From assembly GCA_963791295.1 (NCBI GenBank), contig CAWBRY010000004.1:1054001-1118000 (forward strand): a DNA stretch of 64,000 nt, in the 5' to 3' direction. The position numbers were made by a program, and so were the translations under genes. Below, piece after piece: positions 37,977 to 45,840 of the stretch; positions within the stretch are counted from its first letter, which is position 1; each line of letters starts with the position of its first letter. This DNA is from CAWBRY01 sp963791295. GTDB taxonomy: Bacteria; Bacteroidota; Bacteroidia; Chitinophagales; Chitinophagaceae. The notes beneath the pieces were generated by a model, which was not told the DNA's origin, searched no databases, and saw only the letters and a program-made list of their open reading frames with translations.

Positions 37977-39064
37977 TACAATCTATTCATTCCGTGGTCC
38001 ATAATTTTAATGCAGGGCCTTCCATTCTGCCCAAAGAAGTATTTGAAGAAGCCAGCCAGGCCGTGATCAATTTTAATGATACGGGTTTATCGCTGTTGGA
38101 GATTGGTCATCGCACCCCCCTGTTCCATGCGGTGATGGATGAAGCGATTGCTCTTGTAAAAGAACTCATGAAGTTGGATAAGAACCATGAGGTGCTGTTC
38201 CTGCATGGCGGAGCCACCACCCAGTTCATGCAAGTGCCGATGAATCTGTTGAATGAAAATGGCATCGCTGCCTATTCGGAAACAGGTGCCTGGGCATTAA
38301 AAGCGATCAAGGAAGCAAAATTATTCGGACATGTAGAAATTGCAGGATCGTCCCGTGAAAATAATTTTACTTCTATTCCAAAACATTTTACCGTCACTCC
38401 TACTGCGTCATACTTACATATCACGACCAATGAGACGATTGCCGGCACGCAGTGGCAAACGTTACCGTATGATTGTGGTGTTCCACTCGTCGCAGATATG
38501 AGCAGTGATATTCTAAGCCGCGTTTTGGATTTTAATAAGTTTGATCTGATCTATGCCGGCGCTCAAAAAAATATGGGTGCGGCAGGAGTCAACCTGGTCG
38601 TGGTCAATAATAAAATTTTAGGAAAGGTGAACAGGACGATCCCAACCGTGCTGGACTACCGCAATCATATAAAGGAAGGCAGCATTTTAAATACGCCCCC
38701 GGTTTTTAATGTATATGTTGCCATGCTCACGCTGAGGTGGCTAAAACAAAACGGCGGCGCTGTCGAGGCTGAAAAAAGAAATACTGAAAAAGCAAAATTA
38801 CTTTACGACACCCTCGATGACCTGCCTGTTTTTTATGGCCCCGTGGCGAAAGAAGACCGTAGTAAAATGAATGCAGTCTTTGTGATCAAAGACGCAGCAC
38901 TCGAAAAAGAATTTCTTGACCTCTGCAAAAAAGAAAATATGATAGGAGTAAAGGGCCATCGCAGCGTTGGCGGTTTTCGTATATCCATGTATAACGCTTT
39001 GCCACTCGATAGTGTTAGGGCTTTTACGGACCTGATGAGATATTTTGCTAAAAAGAAAGGGTGA
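37973..39064 (+). CDS. serC: 3-phosphoserine/phosphohydroxythreonine transaminase
   Basis: This protein has 363 residues from GTG 37973. It is the PLP-dependent transaminase of serine biosynthesis, converting 3-phosphohydroxypyruvate and glutamate to phosphoserine, and also acts in PLP synthesis. Diagnostic parts are HNFNAGPSILP at the N-terminus, LEIGHRTPLFHAVMDEA, LHGGATTQFMQVPMNLL, the PLP-lysine motif YAGAQKNMGAAGVNLVV and the closing GHRSVGGFRISMYNALP. No ATG precedes the conserved start in frame; GTG 37973 and GTG 37994 are the options. The usual neighbour serA is absent. DUF1015 follows after a repeat-rich gap. Confidence 0.93.
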   Translation: MIQSIHSVVHNFNAGPSILPKEVFEEASQAVINFNDTGLSLLEIGHRTPLFHAVMDEAIALVKELMKLDKNHEVLFLHGGATTQFMQVPMNLLNENGIAAYSETGAWALKAIKEAKLFGHVEIAGSSRENNFTSIPKHFTVTPTASYLHITTNETIAGTQWQTLPYDCGVPLVADMSSDILSRVLDFNKFDLIYAGAQKNMGAAGVNLVVVNNKILGKVNRTIPTVLDYRNHIKEGSILNTPPVFNVYVAMLTLRWLKQNGGAVEAEKRNTEKAKLLYDTLDDLPVFYGPVAKEDRSKMNAVFVIKDAALEKEFLDLCKKENMIGVKGHRSVGGFRISMYNALPLDSVRAFTDLMRYFAKKKG

Positions 39065-39099
39065 GAGGAAATGTTACTTATTAATAATGTACTGTTGTG

Positions 39100-39191
39100 G
39101 ATTATTGATTACTGATTATTGATTACTGATTATTTGAACTGGATTAATCTGCAGAGACTATTTAATAACCAATAATAAATAATCAATAATA
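39100..39191. repeat. 14-bp direct and inverted repeats between serC and DUF1015
   Basis: GATTATTGATTACT occurs twice in tandem (39100-39113, 39114-39127), with a partial third unit. A related 14-base unit of opposite sense, AATAAYCAATAATA, occurs twice further on (39164-39177, 39178-39191). The 11-base arms ATTATTGATTA (39101-39111) and TAATCAATAAT (39180-39190) are perfectly complementary. Confidence 0.8.
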
Positions 39192-39202
39192 AAAATTCCA
39201 AA

Positions 39203-40426
39203 GTGAAGATTCAGCCATTTAAATCACTAAGACCAAAGCCTGAGTTGGCTCAACAAGTTGCTTCCCGCCCCTATGACGTATTGAACAGCGAGGAAGCTGC
39301 CGAAGAAGCGAAGGACAATCCTTATTCTTTTTTACACGTAACTAAATCGGAGATCGACATGCCTTCGGGTACGGATGTGCACAGTCAGTCGATCTATGAT
39401 AAAGCAAAAGCCAATCTCCATAAACTTATTGCCGAGGGAACTTTGCTTAGAGAAGATAAGCCCTGTTACTATATATATCAACTGGTGATGGAAGGCCGGC
39501 AACAAACCGGCCTGGTTTGCATATCCTCATTAGATGATTATTTCAGCAATACGATAAAGAAACACGAGCTCACGCGACCCGAAAAGGAAAAGGATCGCAT
39601 CAATCACATGAAGACTACCGAGGCTCAGACAGGAAATGTGTTTCTTGCCTACCGGGATGTAATGGAAATAGATGCTATTATCGATGGTTGGAAAGCGACG
39701 CAGAAACCGATCTATGATTTTATTGCTGCCGATGGAGTGCGACACAGTATCTGGATCATTGACCGCGAAATAGTCATCAATTCCATTACCGAACTCTTTT
39801 CTATACAGGTCCCATTCACTTATATCGCAGATGGACACCACCGTGCGGCTTCAGCAGCGAAAGTCAGTAAGGATTTAGCGGAGAATCCCGCTGCTAAATA
39901 TTTTCTGACTACGATTTTTCCTGCGAGTCAATTGGCCATCCTCGATTATAATCGGGTCGTTAAAGATCTGGATGGAGCAACCCCGGAAGAATTTATCAGC
40001 TCCTTGCAGGATGATTTCTTTATTACTTTAAACCCCGAACCCGTAAGGCCTGGCCAGTTACATGAGTTCGGTATGTATCTCAATCATCAATGGTATATCC
40101 TGAGTTCGCGGAAAGGCACTTACAATGATGACCCTATTGGTGTGTTGGATGTCAGCATTCTTTCGTCCAATATCCTGAACAAATTGCTGGATATCGAAGA
40201 CCAGCGCACCGATAAAAGAGTCGATTTTGTCGGAGGCATCCGTGGCTTGAAGGAATTGGAAAAGAGAGTGGACAGTGGGGAAATGAAAGTAGCGTTCAGC
40301 CTTTACCCGGTGAGTATTGAACAACTATTTGCTGTTGCAGATAAAGGATTGATCATGCCTCCCAAGAGCACCTGGTTTGAACCCAAATTGAGAGACGGGT
40401 TGTTGACTCATTTCCTGAATCCCTGA
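39203..40426 (+). CDS. DUF1015 family protein
   Basis: This 407-residue protein matches DUF1015, a family of unknown biochemical role often found beside serine biosynthesis genes. It opens with the family's KIQPFKSLRPKPELAQQVASRPYDV and contains ADGHHRAASAAKV near residue 215 and VDFVGGIRGLKELEKRV near 340. No membrane segment or signal is seen. The start is GTG 39203, which fits the family N-terminus; no ATG lies nearby. Its position after serC supports a link to serine metabolism. Confidence 0.88.
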   Translation: MKIQPFKSLRPKPELAQQVASRPYDVLNSEEAAEEAKDNPYSFLHVTKSEIDMPSGTDVHSQSIYDKAKANLHKLIAEGTLLREDKPCYYIYQLVMEGRQQTGLVCISSLDDYFSNTIKKHELTRPEKEKDRINHMKTTEAQTGNVFLAYRDVMEIDAIIDGWKATQKPIYDFIAADGVRHSIWIIDREIVINSITELFSIQVPFTYIADGHHRAASAAKVSKDLAENPAAKYFLTTIFPASQLAILDYNRVVKDLDGATPEEFISSLQDDFFITLNPEPVRPGQLHEFGMYLNHQWYILSSRKGTYNDDPIGVLDVSILSSNILNKLLDIEDQRTDKRVDFVGGIRGLKELEKRVDSGEMKVAFSLYPVSIEQLFAVADKGLIMPPKSTWFEPKLRDGLLTHFLNP

Positions 40427-40436
40427 CAATATCTCG

Positions 40437-40444
40437 TAAATTTG
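40437..40444 (+). promoter_or_regulatory. -7 element TAAATTTG upstream of the TPR gene
   Basis: TAAATTTG matches TAnnTTTG exactly and lies 33 bases before ATG 40478. A TTG inside the element can be read as an earlier start, but it would lie upstream of the transcript. Confidence 0.5.
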
Positions 40445-40477
40445 CAGCTTCTTCAAACTACAATTCGTCAACACAAT

Positions 40478-41503
40478 ATGAAAAAATCCCGTTTAATCCT
40501 CGTAGGCATATTTCTGGCTTGTCTGGCCCTGCCTGCCTATGCGCAACCCCAGGACATCAAGACTTTGAGGGAGACCGCCCAAACATTCATGCGCTCCGGT
40601 GATTACGATAACGCCATTATCATTTTGGTGAGAGCGCTCCAACAGGACAAAAAAAACCTCGACCTGCAAAAGGACCTGGTGATGAGCTATTATTTAAAAA
40701 GAGATTATAAAAAGGCGATGGAAGGGGTAGAGGAACTGATAGACCGCGATGATGCGGATGTGGTCACTTTCCAGATTGCGGGAAATGTATACAAGGCCCT
40801 CGAACAGGTGAAAGATGGGGATAGGATGTATCGGAAGGCACTAAAGAAATTTCCGCGTAGCGGAGTGCTCTATAGTGAATATGGGGAATTGCTTTGGTCC
40901 GCCAAGGACTATTCTGCCATCGACCTTTGGGAGAAAGGCATTGAAATCGATCCTGCGTATAGCGGCAATTATTACAATGCAGCTCTTTATTATTTCTTCA
41001 CCAAGGATAAGGCCTGGAGCTTCATATATGGAGAGATCTTCGTGAATATGGAGAGCTTCGATGAAAGGGGCGCTGCCATGAAACAATTATTACTGCAGGG
41101 TTACAAAGAAAAACTTTTCAGCCAGGTGGATTTGATGAAGGGTGAAGAGAAGAATAAGAGTGAATTCGCCAAAGCTTTTTTGCAGGGTATCGGCAAGCAA
41201 ACGTCTTTGGCCAACAGGGGAATCACTACCGAAGTATTGACGATGATCCGGACCCGGTTCATTCTTGACTGGTACGAGAATAATGCGACTAAATTTCCTT
41301 TTCGTTTATTTGATTACCAGCGTCAACTTTTACAGGAAGGAATGTTTGATGCCTATAATCAATGGCTTTTTGGCACCATTGAGAACTTGGCTGCGTACGA
41401 GAACTGGACCAAGGCGCACGCTGATGAATACAATGGCTTTCACGCTTTTCAGCAGAACCGTGTTTTCAAGATGCCCTCCGGCCAATATTATCAGGTCAAA
41501 TAA
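40478..41503 (+). CDS. exported tetratricopeptide-repeat protein
   Basis: This protein has 341 residues from ATG 40478, where MKKSRLILVGIFLACLALPAYAQ forms a clear signal peptide. At least three TPR-like helical repeats follow (about residues 25-165), including FMRSGDYDNAIIILVRALQQD and AGNVYKALEQVKDGDRMYRKAL. The second half has no recognised domain but is rich in aromatic and charged residues. TPR arrays bind other proteins, so an envelope scaffolding role is likely; the partner is unknown. The gene stands alone with its own promoter-like element. Confidence 0.8.
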   Translation: MKKSRLILVGIFLACLALPAYAQPQDIKTLRETAQTFMRSGDYDNAIIILVRALQQDKKNLDLQKDLVMSYYLKRDYKKAMEGVEELIDRDDADVVTFQIAGNVYKALEQVKDGDRMYRKALKKFPRSGVLYSEYGELLWSAKDYSAIDLWEKGIEIDPAYSGNYYNAALYYFFTKDKAWSFIYGEIFVNMESFDERGAAMKQLLLQGYKEKLFSQVDLMKGEEKNKSEFAKAFLQGIGKQTSLANRGITTEVLTMIRTRFILDWYENNATKFPFRLFDYQRQLLQEGMFDAYNQWLFGTIENLAAYENWTKAHADEYNGFHAFQQNRVFKMPSGQYYQVK

Positions 41504-41609
41504 TGAAGTCTTTTTTGTGAATTGCTTTTTGCCTAATTTGTCTGTATAAAAGGGATGTGTAACAATTCTGGTGATCAATGCCAATGCACATTTCATCAAC
41601 AACGATTGT

Positions 41610-43385
41610 ATGGCCGAGCCAAGGAGATTGTTCGATTGTATTGAAACGCAACTTCAGCGTCAACCCCTGGACGACATGCTGGCCGGAAAAGAAAGCGGCC
41701 AATGGAAGAAATACAGCACACTACAAGTCAGTGAAATCGTAGATAATCTGGCAGCCGGTTTATTGAGCCTGGGTATTGGTCCGGGCGACATGACCAAGGA
41801 GGGCAGGCATAAGGTAGCTATTCTCAGCAAGAACCGGCCTGAATGGGCGATGCTTGACATGGCATTGCAAAAGATCGGTGCGCTGCTCATTCCCGTGTAT
41901 CCTACTATTAATGTGAATGAGCTAGAGTTTATCATGAATGATGCTGAAGTAAGAATGGTTTTCGTCAATGATGAGGACCTTTTCCTAAAAGTATTCAGTC
42001 TCAAGCAACGCGTAAAGACTTTAATTGATATCTATACTTTCGAACATGTGGCCAATGCTAAGCATTGGAAGGAAGTAACCGCATTGAGTACGCCTGAACT
42101 GGTGGCTAAAGTGAAAGAAATTGCTGATACCATCGACTATGAAGACCTGGCAACCATAATCTATACTTCGGGAACTACAGGCACTCCAAAGGGAGTCATG
42201 TTATCTCACCGCAACATTGTTTCCAATGTGATGGCATCCATGGTATGTTTTCCTCCGGGCAACCGCGTTTTGAGTTTCCTTCCTATGAACCACATTTTCG
42301 AAAGAATGGTCACCTATCTGTATTTATTCAAGGGGAACTCTATCTATTATGCCGAAAGTCTTGATACCATCGCCGATAATTTAAAAGAAGTAAAGCCTCA
42401 CATGTTTACAACTGTTCCGAGACTTCTTGAAAAGATGTATGAGCGGATCATGAGGAAAGGCAGTGAGCTGTCAGGAATAAAGAAAAGGCTGTTTTTTTGG
42501 GCGCATGGCCTTGCGGAGAAATTTGAGATCAATAAAAAATTATCAAAGCGATATAAATTCCAATTGGCACTGGCTAATAAGCTCGTCTTTAGTAAATGGA
42601 GAGAGGCTTTGGGAAATGAAGTAAATGCAGTGGTGACCGGGGGAGCGGCCTGCCAGGTAAAATTGATTCGGATCTTTACTGCCGCCAGAATCGTGATTAT
42701 GGAAGGTTATGGTCTTACAGAAACCTCTCCCGTGATCTCGGTCAACCGGTATAATGTAAAACAAAGAATGTTCGGGACGGTAGGTCCATTGATCGATGGG
42801 GTCTCTGTGAAAATTGCCGAAGATGGTGAAATACTCAGCAAAGGTCCCAATATCATGATGGGATATTATAAGCGACCTGACCTTACTGCGGAAGCAGTGA
42901 CCGATGGATGGTTTCATACGGGAGACATCGGCGTGATGACTGAAAATAATTTTCTTCGTATCACTGACCGGAAGAAAGAGCTCTTTAAGACCAGTGGTGG
43001 CAAATATGTAGCGCCGCTGGCCATTGAAAATAAACTAAAGGAATCTCCATTCATTGAACAGGTGATGTTGGTTGGTGCCGAGAAAAAATTTGTGAGCGCA
43101 CTGATCGTTCCTTCGTTTCCCAATCTTCGTGAATGGTCGAGGAAAAATAATATTCCAGCAGAAAAGAATGAAGAGCTTATCCGGAATCCAAAGGTTACCG
43201 ATCTGTTTCGCGAATTGATCGACAGCTTCAATAAATTCTTTAATCACGTGGAGCAGGTAAAAAAATTCGAATTACTTCCCAATGAATGGAGTATCGATAC
43301 GGGAGAGATGACCCCGAAACTCTCTCTGAAGCGCAAGGTGGTAATGGAAAAATACAGAGATGCTATTGACAGGATGTATTCCTGA
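41610..43385 (+). CDS. long-chain fatty acid-CoA ligase (AMP-binding)
   Basis: This 591-residue adenylate-forming enzyme would activate long-chain fatty acids to acyl-CoA with ATP. Motifs are IIYTSGTTGTPKGVMLSHRN (P-loop, about 183-202), FLPMNHIFERM, GYGLTETSPVI (about 367-377) and GWFHTGDIGVM followed by RITDRKKELFKTSGGKYV. It resembles FadD15/Faa-type synthetases. The start at ATG 41610 gives MAEPRRLFDCIETQL; a GTG at 41571 adds 13 unlikely residues. It converges with the Spy-like gene 9 bases away. Chain-length preference cannot be read. Confidence 0.92.
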   Translation: MAEPRRLFDCIETQLQRQPLDDMLAGKESGQWKKYSTLQVSEIVDNLAAGLLSLGIGPGDMTKEGRHKVAILSKNRPEWAMLDMALQKIGALLIPVYPTINVNELEFIMNDAEVRMVFVNDEDLFLKVFSLKQRVKTLIDIYTFEHVANAKHWKEVTALSTPELVAKVKEIADTIDYEDLATIIYTSGTTGTPKGVMLSHRNIVSNVMASMVCFPPGNRVLSFLPMNHIFERMVTYLYLFKGNSIYYAESLDTIADNLKEVKPHMFTTVPRLLEKMYERIMRKGSELSGIKKRLFFWAHGLAEKFEINKKLSKRYKFQLALANKLVFSKWREALGNEVNAVVTGGAACQVKLIRIFTAARIVIMEGYGLTETSPVISVNRYNVKQRMFGTVGPLIDGVSVKIAEDGEILSKGPNIMMGYYKRPDLTAEAVTDGWFHTGDIGVMTENNFLRITDRKKELFKTSGGKYVAPLAIENKLKESPFIEQVMLVGAEKKFVSALIVPSFPNLREWSRKNNIPAEKNEELIRNPKVTDLFRELIDSFNKFFNHVEQVKKFELLPNEWSIDTGEMTPKLSLKRKVVMEKYRDAIDRMYS

Positions 43386-43394
43386 TCTTAACAT

Positions 43395-43868
43395 TTATTT
43401 CTCTCTTCCGATGGAATCTTTTTTGGACCTGGTCACCATTTTCTGAACGAATTCATCGAATTTCTTTTGTTGATCGCCATGAAACAATTTTCTTACACGT
43501 TGAAAATGCGCAAAAGTCATTTTGTCGGCATCGGCCTGAAGGTCGGTGATCCTTTTGCCATAGACGTCCATAAGACTGTCACTTACCTGCGATTCTTTTA
43601 TCAGGCCAAAGTACGCAGCCTTGGCGGCTTTTATAGAGTCAAATAACGGCCTTATCATTTTGAAATGGGCTTCCTTTAATTCCTCAAAATCCTTCTTTTG
43701 TTGATCAGTGAGGTTAACCTCCTTTGCTAACATTTCAAATGCGCTGCCCCTTTCTGAACGTTTTCCTTCATGATGGTTTCTGGCTCTCACCAAAAACACA
43801 ACGAGGACGACGTTGAGCAACAACAACACGACAACCGCGATTGTGAGAATCTTATTGGCGCTTTTCAT
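43395..43868 (-). CDS. Spy/CpxP-like periplasmic membrane-anchored protein
   Basis: This 157-residue protein has an N-terminal hydrophobic anchor (about 8-28) without a clear signal-peptidase site. A charged helical domain follows with LTDQQKKDFEELKEAHF and a second pair of helices, the pattern of Spy/CpxP or heavy-metal sensor proteins. Such proteins act as periplasmic chaperones or stress sensors. It is the third gene of a run with a small membrane protein and an ECF sigma factor, so it may be a target or part of an envelope-stress circuit. The family call is moderate. Confidence 0.72.
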   Translation of the reverse strand: MKSANKILTIAVVVLLLLNVVLVVFLVRARNHHEGKRSERGSAFEMLAKEVNLTDQQKKDFEELKEAHFKMIRPLFDSIKAAKAAYFGLIKESQVSDSLMDVYGKRITDLQADADKMTFAHFQRVRKLFHGDQQKKFDEFVQKMVTRSKKDSIGREK

Positions 43869-43907
43869 CTAATTATTGTAAAAGAATATTATCTGGAATA
43901 TACCGGT

Positions 43908-44237
43908 TCATTTTTCCTGGTTCAGGTCATAAGCGAAGTTATCATTGACGCTATATTCCGAAGCCAGCGACTGAAATCCTTCTGTATCTGCAAGGGGACT
44001 AGTTCGCTCGCTGCTTTCTACACGCAGCAGCATAGCTGTATTGAATAAAAGTACCAGGATCACCGCCCACAATGCAAAAGCAGGACGTAATACCCATGAT
44101 TTAGATATCCCCTTTTCTTCTTGCCGCTCCATCCTCGCTTTCAAACGGGTGTAAAAATAATCAGGAGCTGTGGCCTTGCGATGGCCGTCCAGGCTGTTTA
44201 GAATTTCTTCAATCTTCTTGTTTTCTTCTTTGTTCAT
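43908..44237 (-). CDS. small single-span membrane protein, possible anti-sigma factor
   Basis: This protein has about 109 residues from ATG 44237; two earlier Met codons at 44246 and 44243 are possible. A charged cytoplasmic part (1-55) with NKKIEEILNSLDGHRKA is followed by one membrane span (about 62-86, PAFALWAVILVLLFNTAMLL) and a short outer tail. No zinc-binding HxxxCxxC motif is present. Position directly after an ECF sigma factor and before a Spy-like protein suggests it restrains the sigma factor, which is inference from context. Confidence 0.6.
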   Translation of the reverse strand: MNKEENKKIEEILNSLDGHRKATAPDYFYTRLKARMERQEEKGISKSWVLRPAFALWAVILVLLFNTAMLLRVESSERTSPLADTEGFQSLASEYSVNDNFAYDLNQEK

Positions 44238-44293
44238 ATACATCAATTTTGACGTTATTAGAACCGAAAACCTTCGTTAAACAAAATCTTAAA

Positions 44294-44863
44294 CTACTCA
44301 TTTGTATCGTTTCCCGTGAGTATTTTTCGAAGGTTTTGTTTGGCTCTATGCATCAGTGATTCCACCGCAGCAATCGAAAGTTGCATTACATCACTAATCT
44401 CTTGATAACTAAGGTCTTCCAATTTATGTAGCGTAAATGCTGTTTTCTGGTTTTCAGGTAGTTGTCCAATGGCCTTAAAAAGCTTTGCGGCGCTTTCCTT
44501 TTTCTCGATCGCTACACCCGGATGGTTAAAATCGGGCAGGTCCGGAACAGCTTCATTTCCCTGGCCAATGAGACGCTGCAGAAAACCAAATCTTTTCTTG
44601 CTCTTACGGCTTCTTAATAGATCCAGCGCCCGCGACGTGGTGATCCGGTAGATCCAGGTTGATAGTTTTGCTTCCCCTTTGAATGTATGAATGGAGCGAA
44701 ATACCTGGATAAATACTTCCTGCGAAACATCCTCGGCATCTTCGGCATTTTGAACGATTCCAATGGCAGTATTGTAAACCCTGTCCTGATGAGTCTCTAC
44801 CAAAACCCTAAAAGCCGCTTCATCGCCCTGGCGAAGACCCTGTATTAATTCCTGTTCATCCAA
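44294..44863 (-). CDS. ECF RNA polymerase sigma factor
   Basis: This 189-residue sigma-70 family protein has region 2 (GDEAAFRVLVETHQDRVYNTA to DAEDVSQEVFIQVFRS, about 13-58) and region 4 (ENQKTAFTLHKLEDLSYQEISDVMQLS, about 136-165), the ECF layout. It would direct transcription of stress or envelope genes, probably including its own operon. The only start that retains the N-terminal family sequence is TTG 44863; the ATG four bases on is out of frame. That TTG lies inside a TACCTTTG sequence. The small membrane protein follows after about 50 bases. Confidence 0.9.
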   Translation of the reverse strand: MDEQELIQGLRQGDEAAFRVLVETHQDRVYNTAIGIVQNAEDAEDVSQEVFIQVFRSIHTFKGEAKLSTWIYRITTSRALDLLRSRKSKKRFGFLQRLIGQGNEAVPDLPDFNHPGVAIEKKESAAKLFKAIGQLPENQKTAFTLHKLEDLSYQEISDVMQLSIAAVESLMHRAKQNLRKILTGNDTNE

Positions 44864-44868
44864 AGGTA
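44861..44868 (-). promoter_or_regulatory. -7-like TACCTTTG overlapping the sigma factor start
   Basis: On the minus strand TACCTTTG matches TAnnTTTG exactly, but its last three bases are the proposed TTG start codon. If it is a working promoter the transcript would begin inside the coding frame, so either the start or the promoter call is wrong. Confidence 0.35.
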
Positions 44869-44924
44869 GTCGGCTTTTATTTTTGAGGATGTAACTTACG
44901 AATTCAGAATTAAAACATTTTCCA

Positions 44925-45836
44925 ATGAACCATTCAAAAAATTGGGACAGAAGACAGTTTGTAACTCATTTAATGGCGTTTGGCGGCGGGACAGCTTTGT
45001 TGACGATGCCGGGAATTGCCTTCGGAAATACTACGCATTCCCACGCCCTACTGACCATCAAGGACGTGATAGATTTGATCATAAAGAATATTCCAGGCGC
45101 CCCTTTCAGCCAGACGGTAGACACTATAAAATCCGGCAATCCCAATCAACCTGTAAAAAGCATTGTCACGACCATGTTTTCAACGGTCGAAGTAATTGAA
45201 AAGGCTGCTCAACTGGATGCAAATTTCATCATCGCTCACGAACCTACATTTTATAATCATCTGGATGAAACGAACTGGTTGGATAAAGACGAATCGTTTC
45301 ATTATAAAGAAAATCTATTAAAAAAGAATAACATGGTTGTATGGCGTTGCCACGATTATATTCATGCTCATCAACCCGATGGAGTGATCATGGGTGTATT
45401 GGAAGCCCTGGGTTGGGAAAAATATTATGATGCACAGAAGCCTTACGTCGTGAAAATTGACCCTACCAGTTTGCAAAACATCATTCAGCTTTCCAAAAAC
45501 AAACTGGAGATTGAACACATCAAGTATATCGGCGATTTGTCTAATCAATGCAGCAAGATCATTATCGCACCAGGAGCTCCGGGAGGAAGAAGGCAAATAG
45601 AAGGATTGCAACGAGAAAGGCCTGACCTGTTAATCTGCGGAGAACTCAATGAATGGGAAACCAGCGAATATGTTAGAGATCTACGTGCAATGGGATCAAA
45701 AACTTGTCTTATTGTCCTAGGGCATATTGTAAGCGAAGAGCCGGGATTGCAATGGATGATGAAATGGTTGCAGCCTCAATTACCAGGCATCAAGATCACA
45801 CATATTCCTTCGAAAGACGCATTCAAATGGGCCTGA
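44925..45836 (+). CDS. Nif3-like dinuclear metal-centre protein with Tat signal
   Basis: This 303-residue protein has an N-terminal WDRRQFVTHLMAFGGGTAL, a good twin-arginine signal. The body is the NIF3 (YbgI/GTP cyclohydrolase 1 type 2-like) family: DVIDLIIKNIPG, VKSIVTTMFSTVEVIEKAAQLDANFIIAHEPTFYNH (His ligand region, about 83-120), HDYIHAHQPDGVIMGVLEALGW and near the end HIVSEEPGLQWM. Nif3 proteins bind two metal ions and are normally cytoplasmic, so the export signal is unusual. It diverges from the sigma factor gene and converges on the UbiA fusion gene 4 bases away. Confidence 0.85.
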   Translation: MNHSKNWDRRQFVTHLMAFGGGTALLTMPGIAFGNTTHSHALLTIKDVIDLIIKNIPGAPFSQTVDTIKSGNPNQPVKSIVTTMFSTVEVIEKAAQLDANFIIAHEPTFYNHLDETNWLDKDESFHYKENLLKKNNMVVWRCHDYIHAHQPDGVIMGVLEALGWEKYYDAQKPYVVKIDPTSLQNIIQLSKNKLEIEHIKYIGDLSNQCSKIIIAPGAPGGRRQIEGLQRERPDLLICGELNEWETSEYVRDLRAMGSKTCLIVLGHIVSEEPGLQWMMKWLQPQLPGIKITHIPSKDAFKWA

Positions 45837-45840
45837 TCGA

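Noticed and set aside
39100..39191. CRISPR-like array
   Set aside because: Units are only 14 bases, adjacent without spacers, and no cas gene is present.
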